Part shown: one piece after another, positions 60,351 through 60,552 of the stretch
Position numbering within the stretch: the stretch's first letter is position 1
Layout of the letters: every line of letters starts with the position of its first letter
Source of the DNA: Bacteroidales bacterium
Lineage (GTDB): Bacteria > Bacteroidota > Bacteroidia > Bacteroidales > VadinHA17
Reading direction: 5' to 3'
Assembly: GCA_024762655.1 (NCBI GenBank)
Contig: JANTHB010000009.1
Location: 1 to 60,552, forward strand
DNA length: 60,552 nucleotides
Program-made: the position numbers and the translations under genes
The notes under the pieces: model-generated
Told to the model about the DNA's origin: nothing
Database searches by the model: none
The model's input: only the letters and a program-made list of their open reading frames with translations

Positions 60351-60552
60351 TTCTGTCCCTGTCCACCGTTTTTTGTTTAACCCCCTCCCCAACCCTCCCC
60401 CTCACGAGGGAGAGGGAGTTTTACCCGGTGCTATTTTTTTTGATGGCAGGAAGGGATATTACATGAAAAATGCTTTATTCCATAAATTATTCAGTCAGTT
60501 ATCTTTTTTTACCGGACATTACTGATTTTTATTACGTGATACGCTATGGGGG

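Noticed and set aside
60014-60466. 150-codon open frame on the plus strand upstream of gldF
   Set aside because: It runs through the interspersed repeat and palindromes; its peptide shares a stretch (IKKFLKTN.PRGR) with another frame over repeat copy B, which is simply the translated repeat.

Overview
The window looks like chromosome of a Bacteroidota bacterium (class Bacteroidia or a close relative). Supporting signs are TAnnTTTG -7 promoter boxes ahead of many genes, gldF/gldG, a short-form AMP nucleosidase, a TonB-dependent receptor with an N-terminal carboxypeptidase-regulatory-like domain, a DUF3127 protein, a GWxTD lipoprotein, a fused E1 2-oxoacid dehydrogenase and PorE-like TPR/PD40 envelope proteins. 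The TRAP transporter, NhaC antiporter and Na+:amino-acid symporter fit a sodium-using, possibly marine or halotolerant lifestyle (inference). There is no phage, plasmid, transposase or CRISPR array.

Layout. 1-10537: five tandem paralogous envelope proteins sharing an N-terminal TPR region and a PD40 beta-propeller but ending differently: four ~69-residue helical repeats plus a membrane helix, OmpA, OmpA, nothing, and SPOR. They resemble PorE of the type IX secretion system. 10534-14715: housekeeping genes (GNAT acetyltransferase, HsdR_N-like nuclease domain, AMP nucleosidase, holA, rhomboid protease, YqgE/AlgH). 14873-18100: a Wza/Wzc capsule export pair whose kinase ends in a Tyr-Gly run. 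18122-24490: NhaC, fused E1, a DUF6786-type lipoprotein and a homocysteine S-methyltransferase-family protein. 24607-28292: HAD phosphatase and a TRAP transporter (P, Q, M). 28303-32682: SGNH-like lipoprotein and TonB-dependent receptor. 32829-34679: mnmD, FKBP lipoprotein, DUF3127 protein.

34697-45760 is the most interesting part. Two related sigma factors flank a set of genes: HlyD adaptor, C39-peptidase ABC exporter, DUF559 protein, soluble histidine kinase, an anti-sigma-like membrane protein with a TPR domain, a previously unlisted 53-codon gene for a double-glycine leader peptide (41451-41612), and a divergent membrane-anchored TPR-CHAT caspase-like protease. My reading is a peptide secretion/signalling system in which a small Pro/Gly-rich acidic peptide is cut and exported by the C39 transporter, with expression set by the sigma/anti-sigma genes and a CHAT protease as sensor or effector. 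This is inference from gene content and motifs.

45911-59962: MscS channel, rlmB, GWxTD lipoprotein, acyl-ACP thioesterase, ABC-F protein, rlmD, Na+:amino-acid symporter, tRNA-Ser(GCU), DUF4340 protein, gldG and gldF. Intergenic DNA at 47170-47830 and 59963-60552 carries copies of an interspersed repeat, and a related palindromic element sits beside the CHAT/peptide promoter region.
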